Shown: positions 35,621 to 44,817, numbered from the stretch's first letter. The stretch: DNA of 64,000 bases from Tolumonas lignilytica (GCF_000527035.1 NZ_AZUK01000001.1:2182001-2246000), one strand, 5' to 3'. Notes: generated from the letters alone by a model not told the origin. Program-made: numbers and translations.

Positions 35621-36148
35621 TCACGAGTGGCTATCCAGCTCCACGGTATCAGCCTGATCCTTGCCGATATTTAGTAACAATGTTCTCAATAAATCAGCCA
35701 GTTGCTGTTGTTGAGCATGATCCAAAGACATAAGCAGGTGTTGCTCGTTGGCGACATGCGCGGTCATGGTCTCATTGATGAGCGCCAGTCCGGTCTTGGT
35801 CAGCGCAACCAGCATGCTGCGGCGATCTTCCGGTGACGGTTCCCGGTAAATGAAACCACGCGCTTCCAGTTTATCCAACCGGTTGGTCATGGCCCCTGAA
35901 GACAGCATCAAGGAGGTATAGAGTGCCGTCGGGCTGAGTTGGTATGGTTCGCCACTGCGGCGTAACGTGGCTAGTACATCAAATTCCGGCTGTGTCAGCC
36001 CATATTCCAGATGCACCCGTTCGACGGCCTTACTGGCAATCGCGTTCAGTCGCCACAAACGGCCAAAAATACTCATCGCCAGCGGATCCAGTTCTGGCCG
36101 TTCGTGTTGCCATTGGCTGAGAATTCTATCTACATGATCCGTTTGCAT
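35621..36148 (-). CDS. MarR-family transcriptional regulator
   Basis: A 175-residue winged-helix regulator. The DNA-binding part is LTQPEFDVLATLRRSGEPYQLSPTALYTSLMLSSGAMTNRLDKLEARGFIYREPSPEDRRSMLVALT (about 52-117), with the DRRS wing that marks the MarR family. It is divergent from an EamA-type exporter gene, and two related inverted repeats lie between them, one beside each gene. It therefore probably represses both itself and the exporter and is released by a small ligand (inference). Confidence 0.88.
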   Translation of the reverse strand: MQTDHVDRILSQWQHERPELDPLAMSIFGRLWRLNAIASKAVERVHLEYGLTQPEFDVLATLRRSGEPYQLSPTALYTSLMLSSGAMTNRLDKLEARGFIYREPSPEDRRSMLVALTKTGLALINETMTAHVANEQHLLMSLDHAQQQQLADLLRTLLLNIGKDQADTVELDSHS

Positions 36149-36165
36149 AATTCCGTCTCCTTTTT

Positions 36166-36181
36166 ATCTTTGCATAAAGAT
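36166..36181. promoter_or_regulatory. MarR-type operator beside the regulator gene
   Basis: Inverted repeat ATCTTT-GCAT-AAAGAT, extendable by one T/A pair on each side, 17 bases upstream of the marR-like start codon. It adjoins a TTGACG -35-like hexamer (36184-36189) pointing toward the EamA gene. Confidence 0.7.
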
Positions 36182-36213
36182 AGTTGACGAAAAGGGGAAA
36201 AACAAATCAAAAT

Positions 36214-36229
36214 ATCTTTGTGTTAAGAT
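36214..36229. promoter_or_regulatory. MarR-type operator beside the EamA gene
   Basis: ATCTT-TGTGTT-AAGAT, sharing 13 of 16 positions with the first site and lying 18 bases upstream of the transporter ATG, over the likely start site. Confidence 0.65.
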
Positions 36230-36247
36230 TCTTTTTGTGAAGACAGT

Positions 36248-37108
36248 ATGCCTCCTTTTCTTGTGGCTTTAACCCCGATACTCTGGGGCACGACCTATTT
36301 GATCACCGGAAAATATCTCGCTGACTGGCCCGCGTTATGGTTAGCCGTTATGCGCGCGATCCCACCGGGGTTACTCTTGCTGGCGATTCGTCCGGCCAAA
36401 GTGGCCTGGCGGCAGGTGCCTTTTCTGTTGCTGATCAGTTTTCTGTATATCGGGGCTTTTTTCCCGCTCTTGTTTCTCTCAGCCTTGCACTTGCCGGGTT
36501 CCGTTGCCGGCACCTTATCGGCGACGCTGCCGTTGATGTTGCTGGGCTTGCAGTGGCTGTTTCTGCATAAAGTGCCGTCGCGACAGGCGTTGCTGTGTGC
36601 CTTGCTGGGGTTGGCGGGCATTATTTTACTGCTGGGGCCCGGTGTGGCTCTGGACTGGATTGGGGTCACGGCAGCGCTGACGTCGGTGCTGCTGATCGGC
36701 ATTTGCAGTTTATTGCTGCAGCAACACCCGTGGCAGGGCGGATTGATCAGCTTCACCGGCTGGCAACTCTTGCTGGGAGGATTGATGATCCTGCCACTGG
36801 CTTACTGGCAGGATGGTGCCATGCCCATGCCGGTTGGCGATAACTGGTTCGGACTCTTATGGCTGATCTTGCTTAATTCGGCGTTGGCGTATGTGCTCTG
36901 GCTGTGGGGCATGGTGAATTTGCCGCTGAACCGGTTGGGGTTATTGACCTTGTTAAACCCGATCACGGCGGTGCTGGCGGGAAGTGTGCTGATGCATGAA
37001 ACCCTGAGTGTGTGGCAGTGGTGCGGGGTAGTGACCGTACTGACCTCATTAGTGCTGGAGCTGTTATTTCGCCCCAAACGTCCATCGGCAGTGGCTAAAT
37101 CGGCGTAA
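36248..37108 (+). CDS. EamA/DMT-family inner-membrane exporter
   Basis: A 286-residue protein with ten predicted membrane segments in two EamA repeats. The first starts LVALTPILWGTTYLITGKYLADWPALWLAVMRAIPPGLLLL, and the second includes LLNSALAYVLWLWGMVNLPLNRLGLLTLLNPITAVLAGSVLMHE. DMT proteins of this size export amino acids, purine-like compounds or other metabolites; the substrate is not evident. Divergent from the MarR-type gene that probably controls it. TTGACG at 36184 with CAAAAT at 36208 is a possible promoter. Confidence 0.88.
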   Translation: MPPFLVALTPILWGTTYLITGKYLADWPALWLAVMRAIPPGLLLLAIRPAKVAWRQVPFLLLISFLYIGAFFPLLFLSALHLPGSVAGTLSATLPLMLLGLQWLFLHKVPSRQALLCALLGLAGIILLLGPGVALDWIGVTAALTSVLLIGICSLLLQQHPWQGGLISFTGWQLLLGGLMILPLAYWQDGAMPMPVGDNWFGLLWLILLNSALAYVLWLWGMVNLPLNRLGLLTLLNPITAVLAGSVLMHETLSVWQWCGVVTVLTSLVLELLFRPKRPSAVAKSA

Positions 37109-37140
37109 AAAAATCAGGTTGTCATAGCGACAACCTGATT
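37107..37140 (-). terminator. Terminator of the Cache chemoreceptor gene
   Basis: 12-bp perfect stem AATCAGGTTGTC / GACAACCTGATT with a 5-base loop. Read leftward it runs into seven T. It begins directly past the convergent EamA gene. Confidence 0.88.
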
Positions 37141-37156
37141 GAGATGACGACATTGG

Positions 37157-38824
37157 TCAGTAACGGAATTGCTTGATCAGATCTTGTAAAGACCGGCCCG
37201 CAGAGGCCATTTCTGCCGTTGTTTGTTCTGATTTTACGGCTGCACTGGAGAGATCCTGCACGATGTGCTGGATGTTCTCCAGATTCCGGCTGATCTCTTC
37301 AGTCACCGCATGTTGCTCTTCGGCTGCGGTCGCAATCTGCAGGTTCATATCGTTGATCATGTTGACGGCCTGATTCACGGTGCTTAATGATTCTTCAATC
37401 CGTGCCGTTTCACTCACCGTTTCCTGACTGTGCTGCTGGCTACCGTCCATGGCATCAACCGCTTGCCGGACACCCTGTTGCAGCGTCTGCAGCATGGTAT
37501 TGATCTCTTGCGTGCTTTGCTGAGTACGGGCAGCCAGTGCTCGCACTTCATCGGCCACGACCGCAAATCCACGACCTTGCTCACCGGCTCTGGCCGCTTC
37601 AATCGCAGCGTTCAAGGCAAGCAGATTGGTTTGTTCTGCAATGCCACGGATCACATCGACCACCGAACCGATTTTGGCCGTTTCCTGTGCCAGCATACTG
37701 ATCACGGAAGAGGCAGAATCGACCTCTTGTACCAAGCTATTGATACTGCTGATGGCGGTGCTAACTACTTCACTGGCTTGTTCCGAGTTCTGTGTCGCTT
37801 CGCTGGTTGCATTCGCGGCATTAGAGGCGGCACTGGAAACCGACTGTGCCGTTGCACTCATTTCATTTACGGCGCTGGCAACCTGTTCGGTTTCTTTGCG
37901 GTGTTCCTGCATCTGGTGTGAATATTGATGAGATATTTGAGCCAGTGATTCCGTTTCGCTGAAAATACGCTGGCTGACATTGGCGACTTGCGCAACCAGC
38001 TCCTGAATGCGTTCCACAAAATGATTAAAGGCTTTACTTACGTCACCAATTTCATCCTGACTGCTTATTTTTAAGCGTTGTGTCAGGTCACCCTCACCAT
38101 TGGCAATATCATGTAAAGCGGCGACGACATCACGCAGTGGTTGTGAAATTTTATTTCCGATCAAAGAGGTAATCAGCAGTGTAATGGCCATGACGCCCAG
38201 TGAAATCAGCGAAACATGCCACAGACTAGTACGGGTGTCGGCCTCCAGTTGCTGACGTTGGTTATTCAGCGTTGTTTCAATGTCATCAATATAAAAACCT
38301 GTACCTAACACCCACTGATATTTATCAAGTTTTACCGTGTAAGAGAGTTTTGATACGTCACGTCCCAACGAGGGTTTATTCCACAGATATTCGGCGTAAC
38401 CGTCGCCGCTCAGTGCCGCATTGATGAGAGCCTGAATAAAATACTTACCAGCCGCATCTTTGGCATTAAACATGTTTTTGCCTTCGATTTCCGGCTTGGG
38501 GCCTAATACCTGATTTACGCCGTTATAGTCGTAAACAAAGAAGTAACCATCTTTGTTATAGCGTAATTGTCTCAGGATTTTCTTCACCTGTTCCCGGTTT
38601 TCAGGTGAATCAGGTAACGCATAAAGATCGGCAATGGATGTTTGGGCAATTTGAATATACGTGTTCAGTTCCGCTTTCTTGTTCTTCATCAGTTCGGCAC
38701 GTAAAGCGACCTGTTGACTTTCGATCCGGCTGGTATTTAAAAAATAAACAGAGGTATTAACGGCGATGATGGCCAGAACGAGGGGCAGAATGCCTAATAA
38801 GAGTATCTTGCTTCTAATCTTCAT
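37157..38824 (-). CDS. Methyl-accepting chemotaxis protein with single Cache sensor
   Basis: A 555-residue transmembrane chemoreceptor. Membrane segment 1 is at about 8-30. The periplasmic sCache_2-type domain covers about 35-195, with [30 protein letters not shown] and the downstream [22 protein letters not shown] that is diagnostic. Membrane segment 2 is at about 203-223 and HAMP at 224-278. The long coiled-coil signalling region carries the tip [42 protein letters not shown]. sCache receptors often detect short organic acids; the ligand here is not known. Single gene with its own terminator. Confidence 0.93.
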   Translation of the reverse strand: MKIRSKILLLGILPLVLAIIAVNTSVYFLNTSRIESQQVALRAELMKNKKAELNTYIQIAQTSIADLYALPDSPENREQVKKILRQLRYNKDGYFFVYDYNGVNQVLGPKPEIEGKNMFNAKDAAGKYFIQALINAALSGDGYAEYLWNKPSLGRDVSKLSYTVKLDKYQWVLGTGFYIDDIETTLNNQRQQLEADTRTSLWHVSLISLGVMAITLLITSLIGNKISQPLRDVVAALHDIANGEGDLTQRLKISSQDEIGDVSKAFNHFVERIQELVAQVANVSQRIFSETESLAQISHQYSHQMQEHRKETEQVASAVNEMSATAQSVSSAASNAANATSEATQNSEQASEVVSTAISSINSLVQEVDSASSVISMLAQETAKIGSVVDVIRGIAEQTNLLALNAAIEAARAGEQGRGFAVVADEVRALAARTQQSTQEINTMLQTLQQGVRQAVDAMDGSQQHSQETVSETARIEESLSTVNQAVNMINDMNLQIATAAEEQHAVTEEISRNLENIQHIVQDLSSAAVKSEQTTAEMASAGRSLQDLIKQFRY

Positions 38825-38906
38825 AGAGAGTCCCTTTCGACGAGGATAACCATATAAAAAGGTTACTAGAAGATTATATGCTGCTGGATCAAATTACTGT
38901 GAAATG

Positions 38907-38925
38907 CGGCCTGAAATTCAGGCCG
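38907..38925 (-). terminator. Palindromic hairpin after the HlyU-family gene
   Basis: Perfect 19-bp inverted repeat CGGCCTGAA-A-TTCAGGCCG, 60 bases beyond the HlyU-family stop. It can fold as a 7-bp stem with a 5-base loop, but the T-run is poor. Confidence 0.45.
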
Positions 38926-38985
38926 GATCGGATATTCCGTTAGAAAACATCTGATTAATCTTGATGATCACAACGTCAGCGGCGA

Positions 38986-39267
38986 TTATTGAAACATGTG
39001 GTCGCCAGTCTGGTCGATAAATAATTCGGCTTTGCGCACCATCCACTGCGACGCATCTTCTTTGGATGGAAACAGATCCGAGCGAATGAACAGATGCGTT
39101 TTTAACTCGCCGTTAATTTCTTTGCAGATCCGTCCGGCCAAGCGGTACTGACTGCCTTCATCCTTTGGCTCGGCATAAATCAGATACCCTTTGTATTCGA
39201 CGGGTTCGACCTTCATTGCCGGTTTCTCTGCACCGCCAAACAACGACTTCACTAATTTACTGAACAT
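38986..39267 (-). CDS. HlyU-family small protein
   Basis: A 93-residue protein matching the PF10115 (HlyU) family as I remember it: VEPVEYKGYLIYAEPKDEGSQYRLAGRICKEINGELKTHLFIRSDLFPSKEDASQWMVRKAELFIDQTGD. Despite the family name, it is unrelated to the ArsR-type HlyU of Vibrio and its function is not established. AAGGAGCGAG directly before the ATG is a strong ribosome site. Monocistronic, divergent from the Fe-S protein gene. Confidence 0.75.
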   Translation of the reverse strand: MFSKLVKSLFGGAEKPAMKVEPVEYKGYLIYAEPKDEGSQYRLAGRICKEINGELKTHLFIRSDLFPSKEDASQWMVRKAELFIDQTGDHMFQ

Positions 39268-39452
39268 AAGCTCGCTCCTTTTTTCTCATTTTGACGACAA
39301 CCCCTGTTGACTGCAAGCTGTCGCTATCGGTGCATTGTGGTGGCTTTGTCTGTTTCATTACGCATTGTTAATTAGTAAGTTATTGTTATAAAACTAAAAA
39401 ATATCGGCATCTTTCTTGATGGTTAGTTTAAAAACAGCCTACAGGAAGATGT

Positions 39453-40808
39453 ATGCGAACCGAATTAGACTGGTCGGAATATCAGGATCGCGGCATGGGT
39501 GATGCGTATGCCGACATCCCCAAACAGGGCGGCGATTTCGCCAAAGCCGTTGCGGTGTGTATCCGCAGTGGCGTGTGTGAACAGCATGGACGCGGCGTCA
39601 TGTGTCCGAGTTATCGAATTACCGGGAAGCCGCTGCTGTCACCGGGTGGTCGGGTGCAGTTGCTGAAACGGGCACTGAACAGTGATGCCAAGGCGATAAC
39701 CTATGATCGTGAACTGGCAGAAGCGATGGATCTCTGTGTTGCCTGTAAAGGCTGCAAGCGGGAATGCGAAAATAATGTCGATATGGCGCAGATAAAAATT
39801 GAATATCTGGCTCAGCAACTGAAAACTCAGCCGTTGTTATGGCGTAGCCGCCTGTTTGCGTATTCGCCGCTTTGGATCAACCGTTTTCCATGGCTGGGTA
39901 GGTTGATCCGGCTGCGAAATCGTTCCGCATTGCTCGCTCACTGGGGCGATAAGTGGCTCGGTATTGCCAAACAAGTGGCATTACCGGAAGTCGCGGTTAC
40001 TCCCTTTGCACCCCTTGATCGGAGCTTTCCGCCACTGTCGGCACATCCTTCCGGAGAGATCCGAGAGGTTGTTTTGTGGCTCGATAGCTTCTCCACCCTG
40101 TTTGCTCCGCAGCAGGCCGAAGATGCACTGTATCTGTTACGGCTGGCCGGATTCACCGTGCATGTGGTGCATCCGCGATCTGTCGACGGAGCGATCCTCG
40201 ATAGTGGACGCTCCTTGCTGACGTTTGGTCTGGTGGAAGAGACCCGCAAGCTGTCCCGGCAATTACTGAAGGTGTTATCGCCTTATGTTGAGCAAGGTCT
40301 GGCCATTGTCGGGCTGGAGCCTTCCAGCCTGCTGATGTTGCGTGACGAATACAAAACCCTCGGTTTAGGGCAACCGGCATTGGCTCTGGCAAAACAGGCG
40401 ATGCTGTTTGAGGAGTTTATCGCCGCCGAACTGACCCGCGGCGGGTTCCAACTGCCATTTCAGGCTGGAAAAATCACCCAACCGGTATTGATTCACGGGC
40501 ATTGCCATCAGAAAGCAATTGGTGCCATGAAGTCGGTGCGAAGGGTGTTAAAGGCCATCCCGGAACTGGAGTTCAGCTTCATCGAATCCTCCTGCTGTGG
40601 CATGGCGGGCACCTTTGGCCTGGAGTCGGAACACGTCGACTATTCACACCAGATGGCACAACAGTCATTGGTTCCGTCGTTACAGGCAGCACCGGAGGCG
40701 TTGGTGGTGTGTAACGGTTTCGGCTGTGCTCATCAAATCAAAGTGACCGCACACCGACCCACAAGCCATCTGGCTTCGTTGTTGCGTCATGCGTTAGCAG
40801 AACAATGA
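39453..40808 (+). CDS. Stand-alone Fe-S oxidoreductase subunit (FAD-linked oxidase partner type)
   Basis: A 451-residue iron-sulfur protein resembling the C-terminal half of YdiJ/D-lactate-dehydrogenase-like FAD-FeS enzymes. Cluster site one uses Cys36, Cys42 and Cys51 (GVMCPSYR), followed by the typical SPGGRVQLL. Site two is Cys95-x2-Cys98-x2-Cys101-x3-Cys105. The C-terminal half has the CCG-type motifs HGHCHQKA, ESSCCGMAGTFG and CNGFGCAHQI. In relatives an FAD oxidase domain is fused upstream; here the protein starts directly with the Fe-S part and no FAD gene adjoins it. The electron donor is unknown. Confidence 0.82.
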   Translation: MRTELDWSEYQDRGMGDAYADIPKQGGDFAKAVAVCIRSGVCEQHGRGVMCPSYRITGKPLLSPGGRVQLLKRALNSDAKAITYDRELAEAMDLCVACKGCKRECENNVDMAQIKIEYLAQQLKTQPLLWRSRLFAYSPLWINRFPWLGRLIRLRNRSALLAHWGDKWLGIAKQVALPEVAVTPFAPLDRSFPPLSAHPSGEIREVVLWLDSFSTLFAPQQAEDALYLLRLAGFTVHVVHPRSVDGAILDSGRSLLTFGLVEETRKLSRQLLKVLSPYVEQGLAIVGLEPSSLLMLRDEYKTLGLGQPALALAKQAMLFEEFIAAELTRGGFQLPFQAGKITQPVLIHGHCHQKAIGAMKSVRRVLKAIPELEFSFIESSCCGMAGTFGLESEHVDYSHQMAQQSLVPSLQAAPEALVVCNGFGCAHQIKVTAHRPTSHLASLLRHALAEQ

Positions 40809-40814
40809 GAACAG

Positions 40815-40836
40815 GCCGGACGGAACGCCGTCCGGC
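40815..40836. terminator. GC-rich hairpin between convergent genes
   Basis: 9-bp stem GCCGGACGG / CCGTCCGGC with a 4-base loop between the Fe-S protein gene and pfkB. It has no T-run on either side, but its position suits a two-way transcription end. Confidence 0.5.
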
Positions 40837-40844
40837 ACAGAAGA

Positions 40845-41777
40845 TTAAGATTGGCCCAGATACTGATACAGCCGTTCGGTATCTTCCTTGCTGCACAGTT
40901 TAGTGCCCTGATTCATGGTGGCGGCGGTGCCTGCGGCTACGCCAAACCGAACCATGTCTGACAGGGAGGCTCCCTCAGCCAGTTTCATGACCATGGCTCC
41001 CACCATGCAGTCTCCGGCACCGACCGTGCTGCGTTTGACTACAGGCGGCGGGACAACCTGAATGCATTGTTCGGCATCGACACCCAGTGCCCCTTGTGGA
41101 CCCAGCGAAACCACAATTCGTTTGGCGGCGCCCTGCGTGATCAGCGAACGTGCTGCCGTCACCACCTGATCCGGCAGATCCAGCGTTTGTCCGGTCAGTT
41201 CTGCCAGTTCAGACTGGTTGGGTTTCAGTAACTCCAGCCCGCCAAATTTCACTGCGGCTTTTAAGGCGTCACCGGAGCTGTCGACCACGGTGCGTAACCC
41301 ATGTTGTTTGGTGAATTGCAGCAATTCGGTCACGGCCTCGGTGGTCATGTTGGGGGGCAAGCTGCCGCTCAACACCAAGACACTGTCTGCCGGTAAGGCT
41401 GCAATTTTTTGCAGTAACTGTTGCCATTCGGTGTCATGCAAGGCAGCACCTGGCATGACAAAGCGGAATTGTTCGCCTGTGGCTTCAGACACAACATGCA
41501 GGTTTTGCCGGGTCCAGTCATGGGTTTGTAACGCATCGACCGACACGCCCTCTTGCTGTAATAACTCCACCAGATGCGCCCCGGTCGGTCCGCCTGCCGG
41601 TAGCAGCGCAGTTGCCTGCCCGCCCAGATGCGTAATGGCGCGAGCCACATTAATGCCACCACCACCGGGTTCAAACACCGGAGTGTGACAACGTAATTTT
41701 CCTTCAGGATAGATTTTCGGGGTACTAGTTGCTGTATCCAGCGAGGGGGTGAGAGTCAGCGTCACAATCAGTGGCAT
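40845..41777 (-). CDS. pfkB: 6-phosphofructokinase isozyme II
   Basis: PfkB phosphorylates fructose 6-phosphate in glycolysis. The 310-residue protein is a ribokinase-family kinase very close to E. coli PfkB: TLTLTPSLDTATSTPKIYPEGKLRC at the start, FEPGGGGINVARAITHLGG, DWTRQNLHV, KPNQSELAELTG and the catalytic VGAGDCMVGAM near 250. Tagatose-6-phosphate kinase is a less likely alternative. The start is ATG 41777 with AGGA 7 bases upstream; an in-frame ATG 15 bases earlier has no such site. It lies 95 bases downstream of the YjbR-family gene on the same strand. Confidence 0.92.
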   Translation of the reverse strand: MPLIVTLTLTPSLDTATSTPKIYPEGKLRCHTPVFEPGGGGINVARAITHLGGQATALLPAGGPTGAHLVELLQQEGVSVDALQTHDWTRQNLHVVSEATGEQFRFVMPGAALHDTEWQQLLQKIAALPADSVLVLSGSLPPNMTTEAVTELLQFTKQHGLRTVVDSSGDALKAAVKFGGLELLKPNQSELAELTGQTLDLPDQVVTAARSLITQGAAKRIVVSLGPQGALGVDAEQCIQVVPPPVVKRSTVGAGDCMVGAMVMKLAEGASLSDMVRFGVAAGTAATMNQGTKLCSKEDTERLYQYLGQS

Positions 41778-41872
41778 AGAGTCGTCCTGCATAGTTGAAG
41801 GGTTGAATCAAAAAGCAAACCGCCAGCAAACCGTCATAGAGAGCGGGTGATGCCGTCGCCATGGTGTCTGCG

Positions 41873-42247
41873 TTATTTATGGTGTGCCTGTGGGTGAGAC
41901 ACAAGTGCTTCCCGCTCTTTTTTTGTCAACTTTGCGACCACCAGTCGATAAGAGTCATCGATCAACCCCTGTAACTGCGCATCGGTGAGTTCGCCATCGA
42001 GTGTGACGGTGTTCCAGTGGCGTTTGTTCATGTGATAGCCGGGGCGGATCGAGGCAAACATCGCTCGCTGCAGATCCACCTGTGCCGGATCTGCCTTCAG
42101 ATTGATCCGTAACGGTGTCTCCTGCCACGCAATCAGCGCAAACATTTTATTGCACACCTTATAGACCAGATATTCCGGGCCAAAGGGGAGTTCCTCTGTC
42201 GCTGCCAGCTTGCCGTATAAATAGCTTTTCAGTTCGGTAAGTTGCAT
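41873..42247 (-). CDS. MmcQ/YjbR-family protein
   Basis: A 124-residue protein of the YjbR (MmcQ, CyaY-like fold) family, with the signature RPGYHMNKRHWNTVTLDG near 70-87 and FALIAWQETPLRINLKADP before it. The family is described as DNA-binding from structure, but the physiological role is unclear. GAGGA sits 5 bases upstream of ATG 42247; the longer frame from 42292 adds 15 residues without support. Confidence 0.82.
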   Translation of the reverse strand: MQLTELKSYLYGKLAATEELPFGPEYLVYKVCNKMFALIAWQETPLRINLKADPAQVDLQRAMFASIRPGYHMNKRHWNTVTLDGELTDAQLQGLIDDSYRLVVAKLTKKEREALVSHPQAHHK

Positions 42248-42377
42248 AGTTCCTCGCAACCCTAATCGGTGTCTGTTCTTTGTATTAGACATAATATATC
42301 TAAAGGATACATTAGATGTTGTCGTTTACTGGTGGCGACGACACGCTTTCAGTGAGTTCACTTGCATACGGAGAGAT

Positions 42378-43640
42378 ATGAATTATTTTCAGAAGCGCAC
42401 CGCGTTCAAAATTGCCGTTGTCAGTGTGGTATTGGCTTCTTTAGCCAGTCCGCTATCTTGGTATGTTGCGCGTGAAAACGCAGAAGAAAGCATTGTTTCA
42501 TTAGCTATCGAAGAGTCGGGGCGATTAGCCCAGCATTTTGATGCGACTAACTTGACCTCTCCCGATGCGGTGGCACATGCCACGATGGCAGCGCAAACTA
42601 TTTCGGGGGGGCTGTTTGATATTGCCGAGATCTATAACCGGCAAGGGAATAAACTGGCCGAATCCAGTAATGCGGAAGGCGACAAAATAGAACGGCTGCT
42701 ACCCAAACATATTTCTCCTAACTACCGGCAGGCCTTTTATGAAAATCTGAGAAATCGAGGCGATCACTGGATCTTACGGGTCTTTGTGCCGCTACGTGCG
42801 TCGATCCATGATAGCAACAGCCCGATCACCGGGTATTTTGAGGGGGTGCGCGTCATTCCTGCCTGGCAACAACAACAAGTCCTGAATACCGCCTTAACCG
42901 TTGCGCTGATGGTTTGTTTTGCGTCATTGCTCTGCGGTGCCGTGCTGTATCCTGTTGTTGTTCGTTTATCCGCCGATAACGAACGAAAAACACTCGAAGT
43001 GCTGGATTCACATATTTCCATGATGGAGTCGCTGGGCCGAGCCATCGCGAAACGGGATTCGGATACCGGCGCACATAATTACCGGGTGGCTTGGATCGCG
43101 GCACGTATCGCTGAGCGTATGGGGCTAAGTGGCAGTGAGATGCAAGCGCTGATCGCGGGTAGTTTTTTACATGATGTCGGCAAGATCGGCATTCCCGATG
43201 CCATTTTGCTGAAGCCGGGGAAACTCGATGAAGCCGAATTAACCATCATGCGAACCCATGTGGTTCAGGGGGAGGAGATTGTCAAAGGGATGGGCTGGCT
43301 GGATGGTGCCCATGCCATCGTGGCCGCGCACCATGAGAAATGGGACGGTTCAGGTTACCCCCGAAAGTTATCCGGTACGGCGATTCCGCTGGCCGCCCGG
43401 ATATTTGCGGTCGCGGATGTCTTCGATGCGCTGTGCTCTAAGCGCCCTTATAAAGAGCCGATGAGCTTTGAGGCCTCAATGGCCATTCTCGATAAAGACA
43501 CCGGTTCCCATTTTGATCCGGCCGTGATGAATGAATTTAAAGCAATTGCGACAGAGATATTTAAACAGTTGGAACACAGTACAGAGAATAAGGCCCGTCA
43601 ATTACTGGAGGAACGGGTTCGTCTGCATTTTGAAACGTAA
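42378..43640 (+). CDS. Membrane HD-GYP cyclic-di-GMP phosphodiesterase
   Basis: A 420-residue protein with membrane segments at about 11-29 and 172-195 enclosing a periplasmic sensor of unknown type. The cytoplasmic HD-GYP domain has the metal ligands and motif intact: H-x..HDVGKIGIPD (His265-Asp266), HHEKWDGSGYP (His318, His319, GYP at 326-328), and VADVFDAL downstream. Such enzymes hydrolyse cyclic-di-GMP to GMP. With the GGDEF/EAL protein at 20.4-24 kb, this is the second cyclic-di-GMP enzyme in the window. GGAGAG precedes the ATG. Confidence 0.92.
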   Translation: MNYFQKRTAFKIAVVSVVLASLASPLSWYVARENAEESIVSLAIEESGRLAQHFDATNLTSPDAVAHATMAAQTISGGLFDIAEIYNRQGNKLAESSNAEGDKIERLLPKHISPNYRQAFYENLRNRGDHWILRVFVPLRASIHDSNSPITGYFEGVRVIPAWQQQQVLNTALTVALMVCFASLLCGAVLYPVVVRLSADNERKTLEVLDSHISMMESLGRAIAKRDSDTGAHNYRVAWIAARIAERMGLSGSEMQALIAGSFLHDVGKIGIPDAILLKPGKLDEAELTIMRTHVVQGEEIVKGMGWLDGAHAIVAAHHEKWDGSGYPRKLSGTAIPLAARIFAVADVFDALCSKRPYKEPMSFEASMAILDKDTGSHFDPAVMNEFKAIATEIFKQLEHSTENKARQLLEERVRLHFET

Positions 43641-43692
43641 TTTTTTTCACCCATCCAATCGGCAAATGCGGTGAGTGAGATCTGCCTGTGGC

Positions 43693-44046
43693 TTAGGCAC
43701 TTTGATCTTCCCGCAAGTTGACCAGTAACTCTTTATAGCCATCGCCCCACTGTTTCAATCCCATCAGGATCGGTTCCAGTGTGCGACCGAATTCGGTCAG
43801 GCTGTATTCCACCCGAGGCGGCACTTCGGCATACACTTCCCGGTGCACCACATTATCGGCTTCCAGTTCCCGCAGTTGCAGAGTCAGCATGCGTTGCGTT
43901 ACGCCCGGCACCATCCGGTGCAATTCATTAAAGCGTTTGGTCCCGTCCAATAACCGAAATAGGATCACGCCTTTCCATTTGCCACCAATCACCGAGAGGG
44001 CTGCTTCTACCGAGCAACCAAAGAAACAGGGCTGGCGAGTCGTCAT
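43693..44046 (-). CDS. HxlR-family transcriptional regulator (second copy)
   Basis: A 117-residue HxlR regulator: [81 protein letters not shown]. Cys7 and Cys11 at the N terminus could be the redox sensor. Divergent from a nitroreductase gene with the palindrome 44060-44079 between them, so control of that gene and of itself is likely. It differs clearly in sequence from the HxlR protein at 16122-16541, but their sites share the same arms. Confidence 0.9.
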   Translation of the reverse strand: MTTRQPCFFGCSVEAALSVIGGKWKGVILFRLLDGTKRFNELHRMVPGVTQRMLTLQLRELEADNVVHREVYAEVPPRVEYSLTEFGRTLEPILMGLKQWGDGYKELLVNLREDQSA

Positions 44047-44059
44047 TGATAACCTCCAT

Positions 44060-44079
44060 TAGTATACAAAATGATACTA
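44060..44079. promoter_or_regulatory. HxlR-type operator between regulator and nitroreductase genes
   Basis: Perfect inverted repeat TAGTAT-N8-ATACTA, 13 bases from the regulator start codon. Arms are identical to the site at 16064-16082, with one more base in the spacer. Confidence 0.72.
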
Positions 44080-44157
44080 CATCACATTTTTGTGCGTACT
44101 TACTTAATTGTAGGTTAAATGATACAACAGTCTCGTATTTAATAAACGGAGCACAAC

Positions 44158-44817
44158 ATGACTAAACAAGATATTCTGGCTGCTTATGCCTTTCGTCATG
44201 CCTGCAAGGCATTCAACCCGGAAAAGAAAATCAGTGCAGATGATTTCGACACCATTCTGGAGACTGGTCGCTTGTCCCCCAGTTCGTTTGGTTTTGAACC
44301 ATGGCAGTTTCTGGTGATTCAGGATGAAGTCCTGCGCGATAAAATCCTGCCGATTGCCTGTGGGCAAAAACAGATCCCCACGGCCAGCCATCTGGTGATC
44401 ACGCTGTCTCGTCGTGGCGAAACCTTGGTTGCCGGCAGCGATTATCTGCTGCGCTTTATGCGCGAAACGCAGCAGTTGCCAGAAGAGGTTGTCAAAATGA
44501 GAAGCGACTTCTATGCCTTTTTCCAGAAAGAGTTGTTTAAGCTGGAAGGTGACGAAGCCAGAATTGCGGCATGGGCGGCCAGACAAACCTATCTGCCGAT
44601 GGCAAATATGATGACGACCGCCGCGTTGCTGGGGATTGATTCCTGCCCGATTGAAGGTTTCAACAAGGCCGAGCTGGAAGCATTACTGGCCAAAGAAGCA
44701 GGCGTGGATCTGAACACGTTTGGAGTGGAACACATGACCGCCTATGGCTACCGGGCCGGCGAACCTGCACGTGTGAAAACCCGTCGTACCACGGAAGAAG
44801 TTGTCCGCTGGTTGTAA
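44158..44817 (+). CDS. NAD(P)H-dependent nitroreductase
   Basis: A 219-residue FMN enzyme of the nitroreductase family (NfsB/YfkO-like). YAFRHACKAFNPEKKIS and LETGRLSPSSFGFEPWQFLVIQD (about 34-56) are the FMN-binding Arg and Ser-rich loop. The C-terminal AYGYRAGEPARVKTRR contains the second phosphate-binding Arg. Family members reduce nitro compounds, quinones or flavins. The divergent HxlR regulator and the palindrome suggest induction by electrophiles or quinones (inference). Confidence 0.9.
   Translation: MTKQDILAAYAFRHACKAFNPEKKISADDFDTILETGRLSPSSFGFEPWQFLVIQDEVLRDKILPIACGQKQIPTASHLVITLSRRGETLVAGSDYLLRFMRETQQLPEEVVKMRSDFYAFFQKELFKLEGDEARIAAWAARQTYLPMANMMTTAALLGIDSCPIEGFNKAELEALLAKEAGVDLNTFGVEHMTAYGYRAGEPARVKTRRTTEEVVRWL

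Noticed and set aside
38986-39267. ArsR-type HlyU virulence regulator
   Set aside because: The 93-residue protein has no winged-helix pattern; it fits the unrelated small family that carries the same name.
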